Shown here piece after piece: positions 14,902 through 15,055 of a DNA stretch of 15,055 bases. The position numbers were made by a program, and so were the translations under genes. Below the pieces are notes generated by a model. The model worked only from the letters and a program-made list of their open reading frames with translations, ran no database searches and was not told the origin of the DNA. The first letter of the stretch is position 1. Every line of letters starts with the position of its first letter. This DNA is from an uncultured Eubacteriales bacterium (GTDB lineage: Bacteria > Bacillota > Clostridia > Peptostreptococcales > Anaerovoracaceae). The stretch is taken from contig UQEW01000057.1 in assembly GCA_900540145.1 (NCBI GenBank), positions 1 through 15,055 on the forward strand, read 5' to 3'.

Positions 14902-14916
14902 AATTTTCTGAAAATT
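14902..14916 (-). promoter_or_regulatory. CodY box upstream of the importer promoter
   Basis: AATTTTCTGAAAATT matches the published CodY consensus AATTTTCWGAAAATT at all 15 positions and is flanked by G and C that extend the palindrome to 17 bp. It is centred about 56 bp upstream of the predicted start, just upstream of the -35. A weaker half-conserved copy (11 of 15) follows at 14921-14935. CodY senses branched-chain amino acids and GTP in Bacillota. Confidence 0.75.
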
Positions 14917-14935
14917 CGGTAATTTTCTCTTATTT

Positions 14936-15055
14936 TGTTTGAGCTTATGTTATTTTTACTATTTTGATGATTTTACGATTGCTGACAAAAAATCGACTTT
15001 TTTAATTTTTTTACATCAACAGGGGCCAAACTCGTGTCGAAATTTGTTGAATTGG
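14936..15055. other. AT-rich edge region without an assigned gene
   Basis: About 120 bp rich in A and T runs. I see no convincing gene. A plus-strand GTG at 15034 with AGGGG 8 nt upstream could open a reading frame leaving the window, but only seven codons are visible. In the minus direction the frames all close within the stretch. Confidence 0.4.

Noticed and set aside
15034..15055. Possible plus-strand gene start (GTG with AGGGG upstream) at the right edge
   Set aside because: Only seven codons are visible, with no recognisable protein and no clear promoter; chance is equally likely.

Overview
The window looks like chromosomal DNA of a low-to-mid GC member of the Bacillota, most likely an amino-acid-using clostridium. 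I infer this from AGGAGG-type ribosome sites, sigma-A-type promoters, a perfect CodY box, the rplM-rpsI pair and protein sequences typical of Clostridia. Every gene I can support is on the minus strand, so the layout below follows transcription from right to left.

Right end (15055 to about 11000): a three-gene ABC importer of the TrpXYZ type (lipoprotein, permease, ATPase), followed closely by a ZIP-family metal transporter. The importer has an elaborate control region. It holds a 15-bp site identical to the CodY consensus, a TTGACA/TATCAT promoter, a 36-codon leader ORF very rich in Tyr and Phe with a Tyr-Tyr-Tyr run, and a rho-independent terminator just ahead of the lipoprotein gene. A segment directly after the leader stop codon is complementary to one arm of that terminator. 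This is the expected layout of ribosome-mediated attenuation and predicts an aromatic amino acid as the transported substrate. I see no T-box motifs. I regard this as the most interesting system in the window.

Middle (11000 to 8170): a MOFRL-type glycerate 2-kinase preceded by four 15-bp tandem repeats, then the rplM-rpsI (L13-S9) operon. The L13 gene has a good promoter and a leader of about 400 nt. The leader contains a strongly paired domain and an 89-bp tandem repeat (two identical copies plus a partial third) made of alternating hairpins. The operon ends at a clear terminator.

Left-centre (8134 to 562): a six-gene operon for catabolism of a cyclic ureide. In order it encodes an allantoinase/hydantoinase, an Asp/Glu/hydantoin-type racemase, an M20 allantoate amidohydrolase/N-carbamoylase, a TRZ/ATZ-type amidohydrolase, an NhaC-family transporter and an AraC-family regulator with an unusual C-terminal extension. 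The enzymes would racemise the ring compound, open it, remove the carbamoyl group and perhaps deaminate or dechlorinate-type hydrolyse a related heterocycle. Allantoin or a 5-substituted hydantoin are both plausible substrates. The operon ends at a terminator.

Left end (529 to 1): the start of a type I restriction-modification methyltransferase gene (hsdM) with its own extended -10 promoter; it runs off the window.
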